A DNA stretch of 64,000 bases from Sporosarcina ureae (GCF_002082015.1 NZ_CP015109.1:706134-770133); one strand, 5' to 3'. Shown: positions 18,302 to 27,230, numbered from the stretch's first letter. Numbers and translations are program-made. The notes: a model not told the origin generated them from the letters alone.

Positions 18302-18895
18302 CTAGTAATTTTTACATTGAATTGATAAAAACAAGCCTCCGTAAAGTGATTCCAACTCTTCTACGTATAAACCTGAATCCAAGATCATGGAAAGTGTATC
18401 ACGATTTAGTTGGCAACCATCACACACCTTTTCCCATAACGGGTTTACTATCTCTTGTGCTTTTGCAAGAGTTGGTTGCTTCATTTTGACATGTTCGAAA
18501 AATATAATAGTGGCGCCTGGTTTACTTACACGTTGGATTTCTTTCAAAGCAAGTCGTGGATTGGGTATTGTACAAAATACTAAAGTCGAGATGACTGTAT
18601 CAAATGTATGATCGGCAAATAGTAATGATTCTGCCTTTGCTTCATATAGAGTAATCGGCACATGCGCGTTTCGTCCTCTTCTAGTAGCCTTGCGACTCAT
18701 CTCTGGATTCGGTTCAATCGCTGTTACATGTTTTGCCTGCCGGTAATATGGAAAGTTGATACCGGTACCTGAACCAATTTCCAATACTTCCCCTTGTGCA
18801 TTACGGACTAACTCCGTTCGAACCTTTTTAAATCGACTTGCTTCTAACGGCTTCATTGCTATGTCATAAATAGTGGGAAATATAGTTACCATCAT
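18302..18895 (-). CDS. class I SAM-dependent methyltransferase
   Basis: A 197-residue methyltransferase. Motif I is LEIGSGTGINFPYY, motif II VTAIEPNPEMS, then FDTVISTLVFCTI and LKEIQRVSKPGATIIFFEH. The arrangement is that of UbiE/YodH-like small-molecule methyltransferases. A late WEKVCDGCQLNRDT segment is typical of a phospholipid N-methyltransferase-like subgroup. AAAAGGAG precedes the ATG. The substrate is unknown. Confidence 0.88.
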   Translation of the reverse strand: MMVTIFPTIYDIAMKPLEASRFKKVRTELVRNAQGEVLEIGSGTGINFPYYRQAKHVTAIEPNPEMSRKATRRGRNAHVPITLYEAKAESLLFADHTFDTVISTLVFCTIPNPRLALKEIQRVSKPGATIIFFEHVKMKQPTLAKAQEIVNPLWEKVCDGCQLNRDTLSMILDSGLYVEELESLYGGLFLSIQCKNY

Positions 18896-19034
18896 AAGGA
18901 CTCCTTTTGTTATGTACTATTTTTATGAGTAGTTGTTACAACTCTAGTTAGTTGAATGTTTGAATTATATAAATCCGTACATACATAATAGATAAGGAAC
19001 AAACGTATTATTTATGAAAAGGAGCTGATTATTG

Positions 19035-19427
19035 ATGGGCGCAAGGTGGATTAAAGCAGCAGTGATCTATTTTTTAATTGGTGTGGGATTTGGACTATTT
19101 ATGCACGCTACTATTCAACTTCAGTGGGGAGCAACACATGCACATATTAATGTAGTCGGGTGGCTCACAACGGCAGTAATTGGAGTCATTTATACCATCT
19201 ATCCCCAAGCAGGTAACAGTATACTCGGCAAAGCACATTTTTGGCTGTATAACATCGGATTACCTGTATTATTAATCGGAATGTTAATCATACAACCAGC
19301 ACTCGGTATGCCAATGATCTTAATTCAAATTTGCGTATGGGGTGGCGGAAGCGCATTAGCCATTTCCATTCTACTGTTTATCGTCAATGTATTTAAAAAC
19401 GTCCATGCACCTTTTCGTATGTCTTAA
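19035..19427 (+). CDS. four-helix membrane protein resembling a fragment of haem-copper oxidase subunit I
   Basis: A 130-residue protein with four hydrophobic helices: AAVIYFLIGVGFGLFMHA, then VVGWLTTAVIGVIYTIYP, then one around IGLPVLLIGMLIIQ, and one around ALAISILLFIVNVF. The sequence WGATHAHINVVGWL resembles the haem-ligand helix of cytochrome oxidase subunit I, and relatives are often labelled cytochrome c oxidase. At this size it cannot be a full oxidase, and no copper or quinol site is seen. ATG 19035 is preferred over TTG 19032; both follow AAAAGGAGC. Its function is unknown. Confidence 0.72.
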   Translation: MGARWIKAAVIYFLIGVGFGLFMHATIQLQWGATHAHINVVGWLTTAVIGVIYTIYPQAGNSILGKAHFWLYNIGLPVLLIGMLIIQPALGMPMILIQICVWGGGSALAISILLFIVNVFKNVHAPFRMS

Positions 19428-19454
19428 GGAAGTAATTCAAAATCCTTATACACC

Positions 19455-19781
19455 TCAAACATATTCTTGTATCGCATCCAGTAAAATCTGTTCTTTGATT
19501 TGATAATGAGTAGCTTGCCAGATCGCTCGTTTACCTTTTAAAATTAATAATTGTGGAACTTCGTGCGGAACACCTAAATCTGATTCAATAGCCGCTGAAA
19601 GCTTTTTACTCACTTGTGTAATGACGATATAAATAGGCAAATCCGTGCGAAGTCCATCCAATTCTTTTTTTGCTGCCAAACTGCTCACAGAAGTCATACT
19701 GGATTTAAATAATAGAAATGGTTGCTCATCCGACTTTTCAAGCAGTTCCCGCCACTCGTCAATTTTTTTTATTCTTTTCAT
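19455..19781 (-). CDS. ytxJ: YtxJ-like thioredoxin-fold protein lacking the active-site cysteine
   Basis: A 108-residue protein that matches YtxJ (bacillithiol-system redox protein) along its length: an N-terminal WRELLEKS, the active-site region FLLFKSSMTSVSSLAAKK, VPHEVPQLLILKGKRAIW with the cis-Pro, and ATHYQIKEQILLDAI. YtxJ normally has a single Cys in K-H-S-T-T-C-P-I-S; here that position is Ser and no Cys remains in the protein. It therefore cannot form a mixed disulfide with bacillithiol. It may be a degraded or a binding-only member. AAGGAGAG-like bases precede the ATG. Confidence 0.75.
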   Translation of the reverse strand: MKRIKKIDEWRELLEKSDEQPFLLFKSSMTSVSSLAAKKELDGLRTDLPIYIVITQVSKKLSAAIESDLGVPHEVPQLLILKGKRAIWQATHYQIKEQILLDAIQEYV

Positions 19782-19901
19782 TATGTATTCTCTCCTTATA
19801 TAGAAAAACCGTAAATTTAGTTGATTCTTCTATTCTATACAGCGCAGTAGATGGATTCCTCTTTTTTGCTTATTTATTTTTCTCATAACAGACCTCAAAA
19901 A

Positions 19902-19923
19902 CCCTCACTTATATAAGTGAGGG
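19902..19923 (-). terminator. terminator after tlp
   Basis: CCCTCACTTATATAAGTGAGGG is nearly perfectly self-complementary, followed on the minus strand by TTTTTGAGG. Confidence 0.88.
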
Positions 19924-19947
19924 CCAAATTTTTTCGTAGCGAATTAC

Positions 19948-20169
19948 TTATATATACCCGTTGATCCTTGACTTGTCTTCTTCACTAATTTCATCTTTTA
20001 AATCCTCGATACTTTCTGCTCTGCGTTCGTTTTTCTTTTTGATCTGTTCGAACTCTTTGCCCTCAGCAAATTTCATCGCATCTTCTGCTGCTTCCATATT
20101 GCTGATCGTCTTATTCAGTCGTTCTTTGTTGTCTGCAGAATCATTCGGCTTGGGATAATTCTTCGCCAT
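19948..20169 (-). CDS. tlp: small acid-soluble spore protein Tlp
   Basis: A 73-residue hydrophilic protein matching Tlp of Bacillus: DNKERLNKTISNMEAAEDAM, then KEFEQIKKKNERRAESIEDL and a terminal DKSRINGY. Tlp is a minor spore-core protein expressed in the forespore under sigma-G and broken down at germination. ATG 20169, eight bases after AAGGAG, is chosen over the outer ATG at 20178, which is too close to the ribosome site. It is single-gene with its own terminator. It is good evidence that the organism sporulates. Confidence 0.93.
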   Translation of the reverse strand: MAKNYPKPNDSADNKERLNKTISNMEAAEDAMKFAEGKEFEQIKKKNERRAESIEDLKDEISEEDKSRINGYI

Positions 20170-20254
20170 CCTATACACTCCTTTTTGAAGTATTCGTTCT
20201 ATATGATAGCTTTCCCCTATCTAGATGAACTATACAAGGTTCATGGCAAACAGT

Positions 20255-22267
20255 TCACTCATCATTGCGTATGTTTTTTCCTACGCTATCAAATGCTTGC
20301 TGCAACGGTACTTTTAATGCGGGTGCTAACGTTTTTGCATACTGAGCGGTAATATGGTTATCATCACGATAGACAATAATATTCCCGATGACAGGATAAC
20401 AAGTCGTTTCATCACAGAAAGAGTCTGTTAAGTCTGCGAAAAACACATTCGATGGAATACCTTCTGTCACTTCCCACGGAGTTTCCTTTGCAATAGCTTG
20501 ATCTCTCGGAACTGAACAGTCCAACAGATCGTCTGCTTGTTCAAGGCAGACAGGAATAATCTTTTGCATGCGGGGATTATCCCGTATCGCAAAGATGGTC
20601 GTAATTCCTTCAAGTCGTTTCCATTGATTGATAAATCCTTGCGGTACTTTTGGACGCTTATTCACTGTCGATGTCGTGAAAACCAAATCAGGTGGATCTT
20701 CTAGTAACGTATCAATTAAGTTACGATTCCATGGAATACACGCTTTTGTTAAATTTCCTTTTGGATCTTCGTCTGTAAATCGACAGCCATCATGACTATA
20801 TAAATCGATTTTAAAATTCATGTCTTCCGCTAATTCTATTAAAGCCGGGAACCAATGACCTGAGTGAGATCCACCTACGAGCGCCAAAGTGAAATCAAAG
20901 TCCTTCAAAACACCATACGAACATTTCCTAACTTCTGTTAGGTTAGCTGATTGGCATTCCAAATCTTCATAAAATGCCGGTAGATCGGTTTTGATTTCTG
21001 ATGGTGATGGAATCAGGTCTACATAAGATACAGTTTGCATATCAAACTTTTCTGATTGAGCCCCAGGGTAATCTTGTTCCTGGACAATATCCGAACTAGC
21101 AGTTGCTTTTTCAATATAAGTAGATATAGAAAATATAGAACTACATGCAAGCACTAGCATTGCAGACAAAACAACGAGTAGTTGCCCGTTCTTTTGATTT
21201 CGACCTATTTTTTGGACAGGTTTTTCTAATAACTTGGTAGTAATCATGGACAATACGAGGGTCGTCATCAACAGTAAAATACCGTGACCTACAGGTACTG
21301 TTTCTGTTTCCATATAGGAACGATAGAAAATTAGCAACGGCCAATGCCATAAATACACACCATATGTAAGACTACCTAAATAAATGAGAGGCTTGGTTGA
21401 TAAAAATCGATTGACACCATATAGTGTAATACTTTCTGAGGCGATTAATATGAGTAATACTCCGCTAATAGGAATCAAAGCGAAATACCCAGGGAATACC
21501 GTCGAAACGGGAAATAAAACGCCCGTGAGACTAATAATCACTAGACCTAGCCATCCTAAGATCACACTCCATCTTTTATTGAATAATAAGTATGGAGACA
21601 GCAAAGCAAAAATTCCGCCAATACTAAATTCCCACATGCGCGTGAATGTATTGAAGTATGCAAATGGCTGGTTAACATTTGTTTGATAGACGGAAAAAGC
21701 CAGTGAAGATACAAACACTATAATGAGCGAACTAAGTACTGTTTTATATATAGGCGTTTTCAAAAATTTTCGTGCGATATAGCAAATAGATAGGAGTAAA
21801 ACAGGCCAGATCAAATAAAATTGACCTTGTACGCTGAGTGACCAAAAATGTTGAAAAGGACTTGCCAAATTATCTTTTGCTAAATAGTCAACAGAATCAA
21901 TTGCTAAACGCCAGTTTTCAAAGTAAAACGTGGAAGCCATCATATGCGCAATGATTTCGCCCCATTCAAACTGAGGTAAAAGAATCACTGCAAATATTCC
22001 AGTGAAAATCAAGACGACTGTGGCTTGAGGTACTAGTCTTCTCATTAAGTTCAGAAAGTATTCTATAAAATTCACTGAACCGTTTCGTTCTATTCGTGAG
22101 AGAATGGACAATGTCATCAAATAACCTGAGATCACGAAGAACACGTCGATTCCACCAGACACCCTACCAAACCAGATATGATACATAGCGATTAATAATG
22201 TTGCAACCGTTCGTACCCCTTCTATTTCGGGCCTAAACCTTTTATTGGGTAACTGTAGATCCGACAT
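20255..22267 (-). CDS. membrane acyltransferase (OafA type) with C-terminal SGNH domain
   Basis: A 670-residue two-domain protein. The first half is an acyltransferase-3 domain of about ten helices with the signature RPEIEGVRTVATLLIAMYH, SGGIDVFFVISGYLM and FQHFWSLSVQGQFYLIWP. The second half is an extracytoplasmic SGNH hydrolase-like domain with GGSHSGHW near the start and DDNHITAQYA at the end, giving Ser and Asp-x-x-His. OafA/OatA proteins move acetyl groups across the membrane onto cell-wall glycans. Here peptidoglycan, secondary polymer or exopolysaccharide is the likely acceptor. ATG 22267 follows GGAGGAAG; the frame to 22312 lacks a ribosome site. Confidence 0.9.
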   Translation of the reverse strand: MSDLQLPNKRFRPEIEGVRTVATLLIAMYHIWFGRVSGGIDVFFVISGYLMTLSILSRIERNGSVNFIEYFLNLMRRLVPQATVVLIFTGIFAVILLPQFEWGEIIAHMMASTFYFENWRLAIDSVDYLAKDNLASPFQHFWSLSVQGQFYLIWPVLLLSICYIARKFLKTPIYKTVLSSLIIVFVSSLAFSVYQTNVNQPFAYFNTFTRMWEFSIGGIFALLSPYLLFNKRWSVILGWLGLVIISLTGVLFPVSTVFPGYFALIPISGVLLILIASESITLYGVNRFLSTKPLIYLGSLTYGVYLWHWPLLIFYRSYMETETVPVGHGILLLMTTLVLSMITTKLLEKPVQKIGRNQKNGQLLVVLSAMLVLACSSIFSISTYIEKATASSDIVQEQDYPGAQSEKFDMQTVSYVDLIPSPSEIKTDLPAFYEDLECQSANLTEVRKCSYGVLKDFDFTLALVGGSHSGHWFPALIELAEDMNFKIDLYSHDGCRFTDEDPKGNLTKACIPWNRNLIDTLLEDPPDLVFTTSTVNKRPKVPQGFINQWKRLEGITTIFAIRDNPRMQKIIPVCLEQADDLLDCSVPRDQAIAKETPWEVTEGIPSNVFFADLTDSFCDETTCYPVIGNIIVYRDDNHITAQYAKTLAPALKVPLQQAFDSVGKNIRNDE

Positions 22268-22429
22268 AACTTCCTCCGTTACATATGCTCTTTTAATTTT
22301 AAATGCATTCAATACTATATCATGAAACTATAGAAACGTTCATTTTTTCTATTTATTTTGTGGAATTTTATAAGCGTTAAAATAAGTATTTTCCTACGCC
22401 TTCCTTATGATTCAATTTCAAAGCACGAT

Positions 22430-22465
22430 AAAGAACAGAAGTCATCATGAGGACTTCTGTTCTTT
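22430..22465. terminator. hairpin in the gap between the acyltransferase and HAD genes
   Basis: AAAGAACAGAAGTC pairs with GACTTCTGTTCTTT over 14 bases with an 8-base loop. The A and T ends can serve termination. The rest of the gap 22268-22635 shows no gene. Confidence 0.7.
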
Positions 22466-22635
22466 ACCGTACATCGCCTATAACTTGATTCTTATTTAAG
22501 TGTATCTTGCATTTAATAATAAGATTTCTTCTACCATTTTCTATACATAGAAACTTGCCAATTAAATTCAACTTCGCGCCATGGAATTAAAGAAAGGACT
22601 CCGGTACCTGAAGTGATGTACCAATTCCTCACTTT

Positions 22636-23163
22636 TCACTTCACTATATCTTCCCTAATCCAAGGTACAGCATGCAGCAGATCTGGGAACACTGCATCTG
22701 CTATTGGATCTGTTGCACCAAGAAAAACGGTCTTAGTTCCCGCTCTCTTGCCGGCAATAATATCTGTATCCGTATCGCCTACCATATAAGAATTGGACAA
22801 ATCTACATCATACTTCATTGCGAGATTTTCTATCAACTGACTGTGAGGCTTGCGACAATCACAACCAGACTTTGGCTTATGCGGACAATAAACGACTTCG
22901 TCAATTATTGCACCTTCCTTTGCAAGTTCTGCTATCATATGATCATGAATGGATTTCAATTTGGATTCCTTCATGTAACCAAGCCCCACACCGCCTTGAT
23001 TCGTTACAACAAATATATAATCAAACAGTTGATTCAATTGCTTAATTGCCTCCGCAACCCCCGGCAAGAAATATAGTTGATTCGGTTCATTCACAAATTT
23101 CACTCGATCTGTCAACACTTCATTGATCACGCCATCTCGATCCAGAAATACAGCTTTTTTCAT
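22636..23163 (-). CDS. HAD-IIIA phosphatase, GmhB-like
   Basis: A 175-residue phosphatase. VFLDRDGVINE carries the nucleophile and acid Asp, VVTNQGGVG is motif II, CRKPHSQLI motif III, and MVGDTDTDI motif IV. Zinc is bound by CPHKPKSGCDCRKP. This is the pattern of D-glycero-D-manno-heptose-1,7-bisphosphate 7-phosphatase and of histidinol-phosphatases. Since the window carries hisJ for the latter step, a sugar-phosphate substrate is more likely. AGGAGGAAAG precedes the ATG. No heptose genes are in view, so the pathway is unproven. Confidence 0.88.
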   Translation of the reverse strand: MKKAVFLDRDGVINEVLTDRVKFVNEPNQLYFLPGVAEAIKQLNQLFDYIFVVTNQGGVGLGYMKESKLKSIHDHMIAELAKEGAIIDEVVYCPHKPKSGCDCRKPHSQLIENLAMKYDVDLSNSYMVGDTDTDIIAGKRAGTKTVFLGATDPIADAVFPDLLHAVPWIREDIVK

Positions 23164-23379
23164 GTTGGCTTTCCTCCTAAAGAAAAGATCTTATCATTGT
23201 CATATTATCCTAATTACATTCTTTTAAACGTAGTGCTACCCAAGCTTCGCCAATAGATGTAGTCAAGCAAGATTATTGTGGTCTTACGAAATAACAATTA
23301 ACATAACCTGTATGTTAGATTTATAACGAACTCCGAATTATTTTGTGATCTGTAATTAATGATGAGGTGATGCGTGGAC

Positions 23380-24786
23380 ATGGTAAACTCACAGAAATTC
23401 GATTTTAAAAAGAACCTTCCCTTAATGATCGTACTATTATCGGGTGCGTTCATCACAATTCTGAATCAAACGCTTCTCGCTACTGCCCTTCCGCCAATCA
23501 TGAAAGATCTTCAGATTAGCGAAAGTACAGTGCAGTGGTTGCAGTCGATCTTCATGTTGGTCAACGGCATTATGATCCCTATTACAGCTTTTTTCATCGG
23601 AAAGTTTACAACCCGACGTCTATTTTTGACAGCGATGAGTATATTTGCTTTAGGTACACTAATCGCAGCGACTTCTCCAAATTTCTCTATATTGTTAATA
23701 GGTAGAGTTCTCCAAGGTGCGGGAGCCGGGATTATGATGCCACTCTTGCAAACTATTATGTTTTTACTATTTCCGATTGAGCAACGCGGAAAAGCAATGG
23801 GTTACTTTGGACTCGTTATTGCATTCGCTCCTGCTATCGGACCGAGCTTATCTGGTTATCTTGTCGATCAGTTCCCTTGGCGCAGCGTATTCTATGTTGT
23901 TTTGCCGTTTGCTTTGTTGAATATTGTAGCCGCTTATTTCTTGCTGAAAAATGTAACGAAACTGACCAATCCAAAAATGGATTATTTATCGATCGTTCTC
24001 TCTACATTCGGTTTTGGTGGATTGCTCTACGGTTTCAGTATTGCAGGTAATACTGGTTGGCTTCATGCGAACGTTTTGATCTCGTTAATCGTTGGGGCGA
24101 TTTCACTCGCTTGGTTCATTTTAAGACAAATGAAACTGGAACAACCCATTCTCGAGTTTAAAGTGTTCAAGTATGGCGTATTCACACTGGCCACTAGCTT
24201 AGGTATGATCGTATTTGCTTCCATGATTGCATCGACAGTGATTTTGCCGTTGTTCATGCAGACTATGCTTGGCTTTAATGCTCTCCACTCAGGTCTTATG
24301 CTGCTACCAGGGGCAATTGTCATGGGAATCATGAATCCAGTGACCGGTACGATATTCGATAAATATGGAGCCAAATGGTTACTACTGTCTGGCTTCACCA
24401 TTTTAACCGTCACGACGTTCATGTTTGCCAACTTATCAGTAGATACAACGTTCACATATTTAGCCATATTGAACGCTGTAAGAATGTTTGGGATTGCAAT
24501 GATTATGATGCCATCCACTACACTAGGATTGAACCAGCTACCCACTCATTTAATTTCTCATGGTACGGCAATGAACAATACATTTCGACAGATTTCAGGA
24601 TCCATCGGAACTGCTGCACTCGTTACAGTCATGATCACATCTGATCTGGATAACGGAACCATTGCAGGTCAAATCCAAGGGGTGAATACAGCCTTCCTCG
24701 TATCAGGTTGTATATCCATTGTAGGACTTCTATTAGCGCTGCTGATCAAGAATCCACAACTAAAAGATACAGATGCAAAGGTATAA
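23380..24786 (+). CDS. MFS multidrug exporter, DHA2 (EmrB/QacA) type
   Basis: A 468-residue transporter with the DHA2 signature: LLSGAFITILNQTLLATAL, WLQSIFMLVNGIMIP, LIGRVLQGAGAGIMMPL, and NVVFYV-like residues in PWRSVFYVVLPFALLNI. About 14 helices are predicted by eye. These proteins expel cationic or amphiphilic drugs by proton antiport. The ATG at 23380, nine bases after GAGGTGA, is preferred over the GTG at 23374. A terminator follows. No adjacent regulator is seen upstream; the small HTH gene downstream has its own promoter region. Confidence 0.9.
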   Translation: MVNSQKFDFKKNLPLMIVLLSGAFITILNQTLLATALPPIMKDLQISESTVQWLQSIFMLVNGIMIPITAFFIGKFTTRRLFLTAMSIFALGTLIAATSPNFSILLIGRVLQGAGAGIMMPLLQTIMFLLFPIEQRGKAMGYFGLVIAFAPAIGPSLSGYLVDQFPWRSVFYVVLPFALLNIVAAYFLLKNVTKLTNPKMDYLSIVLSTFGFGGLLYGFSIAGNTGWLHANVLISLIVGAISLAWFILRQMKLEQPILEFKVFKYGVFTLATSLGMIVFASMIASTVILPLFMQTMLGFNALHSGLMLLPGAIVMGIMNPVTGTIFDKYGAKWLLLSGFTILTVTTFMFANLSVDTTFTYLAILNAVRMFGIAMIMMPSTTLGLNQLPTHLISHGTAMNNTFRQISGSIGTAALVTVMITSDLDNGTIAGQIQGVNTAFLVSGCISIVGLLLALLIKNPQLKDTDAKV

Positions 24787-24797
24787 AATGATAACAG

Positions 24798-24838
24798 GAT
24801 GTCCAAGAAGTTGAAACACTTCTCTGGACATCTTTTTT
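24798..24838 (+). terminator. terminator after the DHA2 exporter
   Basis: GATGTCCA(A)GAAGT pairs with ACTTC(TC)TGGACATC, followed by TTTTTTTA. Confidence 0.9.
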
Positions 24839-24959
24839 TAGTGGTTCTATATCTACATAAAAACTTGATATGCACATGTCTAATTCACAATATTGTATAG
24901 TTAACTAGACATAATGTAAAGTTTGGTATACATTAAAACAAGACGAGGTGATGAATTGC

Positions 24960-25160
24960 GTGATTAAAAATCGAGTCAAAGAATTGCGTACGCGAATGGA
25001 TTTAACACAAGGTACACTTGCAGAACAAGTTGGGGTTACACGACAAACGATAGTGGCATTAGAAAAAGGTAGTTATACCCCTTCTCTCTTGCTTGCCATG
25101 AACATTGCAGAAGTATTTGAGTTGTCAATTGAAGAAATCTTTTACAAGGAGGATGCTTAA
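24960..25160 (+). CDS. small XRE/Cro-type DNA-binding regulator
   Basis: A 66-residue helix-turn-helix protein with [40 protein letters not shown] and ELSIEEIF, the minimal form of the Cro/C1 fold (YozG-like). GTG 24960 sits nine bases after GAGGTG and gives the family's usual N-terminus; the frame to 24948 begins inside that ribosome site. The next gene starts directly after its stop codon. Pairs of a small XRE repressor with a short membrane protein are common in Firmicutes. A palindrome TAGTTAACTA at 24898-24907 in the upstream gap is a candidate autoregulatory site. Confidence 0.88.
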   Translation: MIKNRVKELRTRMDLTQGTLAEQVGVTRQTIVALEKGSYTPSLLLAMNIAEVFELSIEEIFYKEDA

Positions 25161-25646
25161 ATGAAGAATATTTTTATTTCTGTTACTTTACGAATCGTGC
25201 TATTCATTGCTTTAGCTATAATGGTTTTTGATTTTCTTCGGGTTGAACAAAAATTCATTCAGATGGATCGCGGATATATTGAAGGATTTACAGTACAAGT
25301 TAACACATGGCCAGGATCTTTGATGATTGCTATACTCATTCTTTTTATGATCGCTAATCTGATTCACTTTTTACGTATGCGTAAAAATAAGAATACGGAT
25401 ATACGTGACTTCATAACGTTCGAATACGATTCTACAGACGAACGAGCAGTGGCGAATACACGAAAAGCCATTAGTTATGCTTTTTCGGGAATATTAATTT
25501 TCTCCTTTTTCATGATTGGTTCATTCATGTTTATTCCTAACTACTTTTTGGATCATATTTGGTATCCATTATTCGCAGTAGCTTCTATTCCGATTAGTGG
25601 TTTGATTATTTATGCAATTTCATTTACCGTTTTGCAACGTGCTTAA
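25161..25646 (+). CDS. membrane protein paired with the XRE regulator (DUF2178-like)
   Basis: A 161-residue integral membrane protein. Four hydrophobic helices are visible: IVLFIALAIMVFDFL, SLMIAILILFMIANLI, a third around FSGILIFSFFMIGSFM, and a fourth around FAVASIPISGLIIYAI. The middle loop is charged (KNKNTDIRDFITFEYDSTDE). The layout recalls DUF2178/DUF3796 proteins that sit next to small XRE regulators. Its ATG follows the regulator's stop codon directly, so the two are translated as a unit. The function is unknown. Confidence 0.7.
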   Translation: MKNIFISVTLRIVLFIALAIMVFDFLRVEQKFIQMDRGYIEGFTVQVNTWPGSLMIAILILFMIANLIHFLRMRKNKNTDIRDFITFEYDSTDERAVANTRKAISYAFSGILIFSFFMIGSFMFIPNYFLDHIWYPLFAVASIPISGLIIYAISFTVLQRA

Positions 25647-25708
25647 TAAGTAGATCGAATGGGTCTAACCCTATTCAATATGTAATGAGTTTATTTCTAG
25701 GAAAGAAG

Positions 25709-25749
25709 AAAGAGAGCATATTCACAATGTCTGCGAATATGCTCTCTTT
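25709..25749. terminator. bidirectional terminator
   Basis: AAAGAGAGCATATTC pairs with GAATATGCTCTCTTT between convergent genes; T- and A-runs flank it. It reaches the last base of queT. Confidence 0.88.
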
Positions 25750-26264
25750 TATTTGGACAAATCTATTTTCTTATTCAACGAGTATATAATGACTCCGCCA
25801 ATTGTCATGGATAACAACTCGCCAATTCCAGCTGTCAGCCAAGTAGCCCAGAACGGGAAACCAAGCATAATAGTCAATTGGGCTGCAATGGCACACATGG
25901 ACAATGCAAACACAATAGCAGTGATTACCATTTTGACGATATCGTTTTTTATTTTCTTTGTCAGTGCACGACATATTAATAATGCGACTAACGTAGCCAT
26001 CGAACCAATCGGCACATCCAATATCCAAGTGGGTGACATAAAGTTTGCGAACATGACACCTAGTGTGACACCGATCACATACCTTTTATTATACAAAGCC
26101 AGATAGTTGAACATCTCTGACAAACGCAGTTGGACTGCGCCAAAACTGATCACTGCAAACACAAACGTCACCGCCACATACAAAGCTGCGACGAGCGCTG
26201 TTTTTGTCAGTTCATTCACCGTACTCTTACTCTTAGGTGAATCTTTAACAAAAGACATACTCAT
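25749..26264 (-). CDS. queT: QueT-family transporter (ECF substrate-binding subunit)
   Basis: A 171-residue membrane protein matching the QueT family: AALYVAVTFVFAVISFGAVQ, then RLSEMFNYLALYNKRYVIG, MFANFMSPTW and GFPFWATWLTAGIGELLSM. QueT is the S-component proposed to take up a queuosine precursor (preQ0/preQ1) through an energy-coupling-factor transporter; the ATPase and T-subunits are shared and encoded elsewhere. ATG 26264 is chosen because AAAGGAGAAAATAAA stands before it, within a structured leader. The open frame to 26321 runs through that leader. Confidence 0.87.
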   Translation of the reverse strand: MSMSFVKDSPKSKSTVNELTKTALVAALYVAVTFVFAVISFGAVQLRLSEMFNYLALYNKRYVIGVTLGVMFANFMSPTWILDVPIGSMATLVALLICRALTKKIKNDIVKMVITAIVFALSMCAIAAQLTIMLGFPFWATWLTAGIGELLSMTIGGVIIYSLNKKIDLSK

Positions 26265-26415
26265 TTTATTTTCTCCTTTGTGAAATAGCGTAGTTGCTAT
26301 TCCAGTAATAACTACGACCAAAGGAAGAAAGAGCCTATCGCTCGATCAAAAGTGCCGTAGTGCAAACAGTATTTGCTTGCTACGGTATTATAACAGAGTT
26401 CCTTGTAATACAAAA
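26265..26415 (-). promoter_or_regulatory. queT promoter and structured leader with occluded ribosome site
   Basis: Promoter: TATAAT at 26387-26392, with a weak TTTTGT at 26410-26415 (17-base spacer). A first hairpin pairs CCGTAG with CTACGG (26380-26385 with 26355-26360). A second pairs CGTAGTT with AACTACG (26310-26316 with 26289-26295). Outside the second hairpin, TTTCTTCCTTTG (26319-26330) is complementary to the Shine-Dalgarno region CAAAGGAGAAA (26271-26281), so the ribosome site can be hidden. QueT genes are often under preQ1 riboswitches, but the text does not match the preQ1-I or -II consensus I know. Confidence 0.6.
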
Positions 26416-26418
26416 GCT

Positions 26419-27174
26419 TTATTTTGCAATCCAACCTCCGTCAATCGGAATAACCGCTCCATGAATATAATCCGCTGCGGAACTGGCTACGTATAATGTC
26501 AGGCTCGCAACCTCACTCGGCTGTGCCCATCGGCCTGCAGGCGTTTCTTCCGCTACCCACTTCGCCATTTCACCATCGCCTTCAAAATCCGCCTTGTTCA
26601 TCGGGGTCTGAATCGCGCCTGGTGCAATTGCATTCGCACGAATCCCCTCGCGGCAGTAATCCATGTCCAGTTGCTTTGTGTAACCGACAATGGCATGTTT
26701 GGATGCAGTATAAGCTGCACCGCCACCGCCCGCCACAAGTCCTGCAATGGATGCCATATTGACAATGACACCTGACTTTCGAGCGATCATATGTGGCAAT
26801 ACTTCATTCGTCATAAAGTATGTACCTTTCACATTCGTATCCATGATTGTATCCCAAAGCGCTTCATCAGTGTCTAGAGTTTTTGCAAAACCATCGAGCA
26901 CCCCTGCTGTGTTTAGTAAAATATCTATTGTACCAAACACGTTACATGCTTCTTTGACAGCGTGTGCTACTTCGTCCTTTGCACGGACACTTCCAATCGC
27001 ATAGGCAAACTGTGACGGATACTCCTGTTGCAATTTCCTAAGATCCCCTTCGTTTATATCAAACGCAAAGACATTCGCTCCATTTTCTAAAAACGCTACC
27101 GCCTGTGCGTACCCAATCCCAGACGCACCACCTGTCACTACGACTGTCTTTTTCTCATATTCTGCAAATTTCAT
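26419..27174 (-). CDS. short-chain dehydrogenase/reductase
   Basis: A 251-residue Rossmann oxidoreductase: VVVTGGASGIGYAQAVAF binds the cofactor, LLNTAGV and VNMASIAG follow, and the catalytic pair is in AAYTASKHAIVG (Tyr-x-x-x-Lys). IRANAIAPGAIQTPMN is the standard late motif. Length and the C-terminal GAVIPIDGGWIA fit FabG-like SDRs. ATG 27174 is chosen, eight bases after GGGAGG; the frame to 27201 lacks a site. The substrate is not predictable. Confidence 0.9.
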   Translation of the reverse strand: MKFAEYEKKTVVVTGGASGIGYAQAVAFLENGANVFAFDINEGDLRKLQQEYPSQFAYAIGSVRAKDEVAHAVKEACNVFGTIDILLNTAGVLDGFAKTLDTDEALWDTIMDTNVKGTYFMTNEVLPHMIARKSGVIVNMASIAGLVAGGGGAAYTASKHAIVGYTKQLDMDYCREGIRANAIAPGAIQTPMNKADFEGDGEMAKWVAEETPAGRWAQPSEVASLTLYVASSAADYIHGAVIPIDGGWIAK

Positions 27175-27230
27175 AATAGCCTCCCACATAAAAAAGCTCA
27201 TGAATTCTCATGAGCTTGGATTCTCCCGAT

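Noticed and set aside
20960..21700. Open frames on both strands inside the acyltransferase gene
   Set aside because: They are shadows of a well-supported large gene; none has a ribosome site.
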